This document shows, piece by piece, positions 61,631 to 64,000 of a stretch of DNA of 64,000 bases. Origin of the DNA: Streptomyces spectabilis (lineage in GTDB: Bacteria; Actinomycetota; Actinomycetes; Streptomycetales; Streptomycetaceae). Below the pieces are notes generated by a model that saw only the letters and a program-made list of their open reading frames with translations, was not told the origin of the DNA and did not search any database. The stretch lies in NCBI RefSeq assembly GCF_008704795.1, contig NZ_CP023690.1, forward strand, positions 8,504,501 through 8,568,500, given 5' to 3'. A program made the translations under genes and the position numbers. Each line of letters begins with the position of its first letter. Within the stretch, counting starts at the first letter, position 1.

Positions 61631-62965
61631 ATGACGAACACCCCCGTGCCACCCGTCCCGGGCGGCACCGCCGAGCCGCGTTCGCTCTTCACACGCCTCG
61701 GCATCCCGCGCCCCCTCTCCTGGGGCTATCTCGGCCTGCTGGTCTTCATGACCGGAGTCGGCGTCGAGGCCGGGTTCCTCTCCCCGTACCTGGAAGACCT
61801 CGGCATCCCCGAGGCGCAGGTCGCGATGGTCTTCACCGTGTACGGCGTCACCGGCGCCGTCGCGGCCTGGCTGTCCGGGGCGCTGTCCGACCTGTGGGGG
61901 CCGCGCCGCGTGATGTGGCTCGGCCTGCTCTCGTTCGCGCTCACGCACGTGTTCTTCCTCGCCGTCGCCGTGCCCAGCGAGTCCTTCGTGCTCCTTCTCG
62001 TCGGCTACGGCCTGCGCGGGCTCGCGTATCCGCTGTTCGCGTACGCCTTCCTGGTCTGGATCGCCGCCGTCGCGCCGCCCCGGCAGATGGGCAGCGCCAT
62101 GGGCTGGTTCTGGTCGGCGTTCTCCGCGGGCCTGCCGACGCTCGGCTCGCTCACCGCCAGCCTGCTCATCCCGCACGTCGGCGAGCGCGGCACGCTCTGG
62201 GCGGCGCTCGGCGTCGTCGCCGCCGGTGGGCTGCTCCCGCTGCTCCTGGTCCGCGAGCGGACCGGCGCCGCCCGGCTCGCGCCCGCCGGGCAGAGCCCGC
62301 TCGCGGGGCTCACCGGCAGCCTGACGATCCTGGTGCGCGAGCCCAGGGTGGGCGCGGGCGCCGTCGTGCGGATGCTCAACACGGCGTCGCAGTTCGGCTT
62401 TCTGGTGATGCTTCCGGCGTGGTTCACGGACGAGGTCGGGCTTTCCGACGCCCAGTGGCTCAGACTGCTCGCCATCATGTTCGCCACGAACATCGTCACG
62501 AACCTGCTGTTCGGCGTCGTCGGGGACAAGGTCGGCTGGCGCGCGACGGTCGCGTGGTGCGGCGGCCTCGGCTGCACCGTCTCGACCCTGCTCCTGTACT
62601 ACGTCCCGGCGGGCGCGGGCGACCGCTACGGCCTGTGCGTCCTCGTCGCCGTCCTGTACGGCGCCACGCTCTCCGGGTACGTCCCCCTCTCCGCCCTGAT
62701 GACCGCGATCGCGCCCGCCCACAAGGGCCAGGCCATGGCGGCTCTGAACCTCGGCGCCGGGGCGTCCACGTTCGTCGGACCGCTGATCGTCAGCCTGTTC
62801 CGGGGGCCCCTCGGCGTCGCGGGCGTCGTCTGGATCTTCGCCGCGCTGCACGCCGTGAGCGCGCTGCTCACCCTCGCCCTGAAGACCGCCGCCGACGGTG
62901 ATCCGGCGGCTGCCGCCCCACAGCCGCCCCGCACCGTCGCCGCACCCGCCACGAAGGGACTGTGA
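61631..62965 (+). CDS. MFS permease of the RbtT/DalT/CsbX polyol type
   Basis: A 444-residue major facilitator protein with about 12 membrane segments. The opening WGYLGLLVFMTGVGVEAGFL and the loop SGALSDLWGPRRVMW are typical of ribitol/D-arabitol permeases. ATG 61631 has GGGAGC upstream. It is followed directly by an FGGY kinase, so uptake and phosphorylation of a polyol or pentose is the probable pathway. The DeoR-family gene opposite is the likely regulator. Confidence 0.9.
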   Translation: MTNTPVPPVPGGTAEPRSLFTRLGIPRPLSWGYLGLLVFMTGVGVEAGFLSPYLEDLGIPEAQVAMVFTVYGVTGAVAAWLSGALSDLWGPRRVMWLGLLSFALTHVFFLAVAVPSESFVLLLVGYGLRGLAYPLFAYAFLVWIAAVAPPRQMGSAMGWFWSAFSAGLPTLGSLTASLLIPHVGERGTLWAALGVVAAGGLLPLLLVRERTGAARLAPAGQSPLAGLTGSLTILVREPRVGAGAVVRMLNTASQFGFLVMLPAWFTDEVGLSDAQWLRLLAIMFATNIVTNLLFGVVGDKVGWRATVAWCGGLGCTVSTLLLYYVPAGAGDRYGLCVLVAVLYGATLSGYVPLSALMTAIAPAHKGQAMAALNLGAGASTFVGPLIVSLFRGPLGVAGVVWIFAALHAVSALLTLALKTAADGDPAAAAPQPPRTVAAPATKGL

Positions 62966-62970
62966 AGACC

Positions 62971-64000
62971 ATGTCCGTCCTCGCGATCGACGTCGGCACC
63001 ACCATGATCAAGTCGGTGGTCTTCGACGACCAGGGCGGCGAGCTCGCCGTGTCGCGGCTCGCGACCGAGGTCCTGCGCCGCCACCCGGGCTGGGCCGAGC
63101 AGGACATGGACACCGTGTGGAACGCGGTCGTCTACACCGTCCGCACCGCCCTGTCCGAAGTCGCCGACCCCGTCTGGCTGGTGACGTTCACCGCCCAGGG
63201 CGACGGCGCCTGGCTCGTCGACGCCGCCGGGCGGCCCACCGGGCCCGCGATCCTGTGGTCCGACGGCCGCGCGGGCGAACTCCTCACCCGCTGGCAGCGC
63301 GAGGGCGTCCTGGAGGAGGCGTTCCGCCGCAACGGCTCCCTCACCTGCAGCGGCATGCCGAACGCCGTGTTCAGCTGGCTCGCCGCCCACGACCCGGAGC
63401 GCCTGGAGCGCTCCAGCGCGTCCCTGACCGCCGCGGGCTGGCTGTTCCACAAGCTCACCGGCGTCACGGCGGTCGACGAGTCCGACGCGTCCGCGCCGTT
63501 CCTCGACCACAGCACCGGCGACTACGACCCGGACGTCGTGGCGCTCTTCGGCCTCACGCCGTACGCGCGGCTGCTGCCCCGGGTCCTGGGCGAGCACGAG
63601 CGGATCGCCGAGATAACGGGCGGCGCCGCGGCTCAACTCGGCCTGCCGCCGGGCCTGCCCGTGGTCATGGCCCCGTACGACATCGCCTCCACCGCGCGCG
63701 GCGTCGGCGTCGTCAACCCCGGCCAGGCGTGCAGCATCCTCGGCACGACGCTGTGCACGGAGATCGTCCGCGAGGACGTCGACACCAGCGGCGAGCCGTC
63801 CGGCATCACCATCGCCTACCGCGGCCGCGCGCGGGTCCTGCGCGCCTTCCCGACCCTCAACGGCGCCGAGGTGCTCGGCTGGGCCGCCCGCACGCTGGGG
63901 CTCGACGGGCCGCCCGAGCTCGCCGACGCGGCGTTCGGCGCGCCGCCCGGTGCGCACGGGGTGCTGTTCCTGCCGTATCTGTCACCGGCGGGGGAGCGGG
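62971..64000 (+). CDS. FGGY-family carbohydrate kinase (right-truncated)
   Basis: The first 343 codons of an FGGY kinase that runs off the window. The N-terminal phosphate-1 motif AIDVGTTMIKSVVFDD, WSDGRAGELLTRW and the adenosine-region GVGVVNPGQACSILGTTLCTE are visible. It would phosphorylate a pentose, pentulose or polyol imported by the preceding permease. ATG 62971 is preferred; GTG 62962 overlaps the permease stop (GTGA) and is an alternative. Confidence 0.9.
   Translation, partial: MSVLAIDVGTTMIKSVVFDDQGGELAVSRLATEVLRRHPGWAEQDMDTVWNAVVYTVRTALSEVADPVWLVTFTAQGDGAWLVDAAGRPTGPAILWSDGRAGELLTRWQREGVLEEAFRRNGSLTCSGMPNAVFSWLAAHDPERLERSSASLTAAGWLFHKLTGVTAVDESDASAPFLDHSTGDYDPDVVALFGLTPYARLLPRVLGEHERIAEITGGAAAQLGLPPGLPVVMAPYDIASTARGVGVVNPGQACSILGTTLCTEIVREDVDTSGEPSGITIAYRGRARVLRAFPTLNGAEVLGWAARTLGLDGPPELADAAFGAPPGAHGVLFLPYLSPAGER

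Overview
The window is high-GC actinobacterial chromosome, almost certainly from a Streptomyces-type organism. The support is third-codon GC bias, frequent GTG and TTG starts, tight ATGA/GTGA gene overlaps, many secreted hydrolases, a 480-residue-class GAPDH, chitinase promoter elements of the Streptomyces type and a 25-base intergenic hairpin repeat. No tRNA, rRNA, insertion sequence, integrase or CRISPR array was seen. The left edge holds the last 22 codons of a gene and the right edge cuts a sugar kinase.

Layout. 0.1-3.8 kb: a coupled four-gene operon (class III aminotransferase, TauD-type 2-oxoglutarate oxygenase, SDR, methyltransferase-like protein) that looks like the edge of a specialised-metabolism locus. 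3.9-5.9 kb: a small secreted HExxH protein and a GH18 chitinase. 5.9-14.4 kb: a large LuxR-family ATPase regulator, an F420/PPOX-type protein, an FAD monooxygenase and a 1107-residue CpXC-TPR-CHAT protein. 14.5-18.6 kb: GH5 endoglucanase, katG and a divergent fur gene. 18.6-22.1 kb: MDR oxidoreductase, a LysR/EamA divergent pair and a VOC protein. 22.1-30.1 kb: secreted metzincin protease, GAPDH, NUDIX hydrolase, a small secreted protein and a large secreted alpha/beta hydrolase.

30.2-35.6 kb: a minus-strand five-gene operon (PhyH-type oxygenase, DUF6271-like protein, PLP decarboxylase, GNAT acetyltransferase, MFS exporter) that reads as a compact pathway for an acetylated, hydroxylated amine. 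Its presumed promoter carries two sites resembling DasR operators. The GH3 hexosaminidase at 36.1-37.6 kb and the chitinase at 4.9 kb carry the same kind of site in the same promoter position, so these three loci may form one N-acetylglucosamine-responsive set. This is the observation I rate highest.

37.9-47.1 kb: NHL-repeat protein, an Opu-type betaine/choline ABC transporter, the lutABC lactate operon and an S33 peptidase-like hydrolase. 47.2-52.0 kb: PIG-L deacetylase, an XRE-cupin regulator, and a quinone oxidoreductase coupled to two acyl-CoA dehydrogenases. 52.1-57.2 kb: a five-gene ABC importer preceded by a Nur-box-like repeat, hence probably a nickel importer. 57.3-60.5 kb: molybdate uptake (fused modBC, modA and a HTH-TOBE regulator). 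60.6-64 kb: a DeoR-type regulator divergent from a polyol-type MFS permease and an FGGY kinase, with a 35-bp inverted repeat at the regulator start.

All functions are inferred from sequence reading only. Starts were chosen by ribosome-binding site, overlap with the preceding gene and signal-peptide position.
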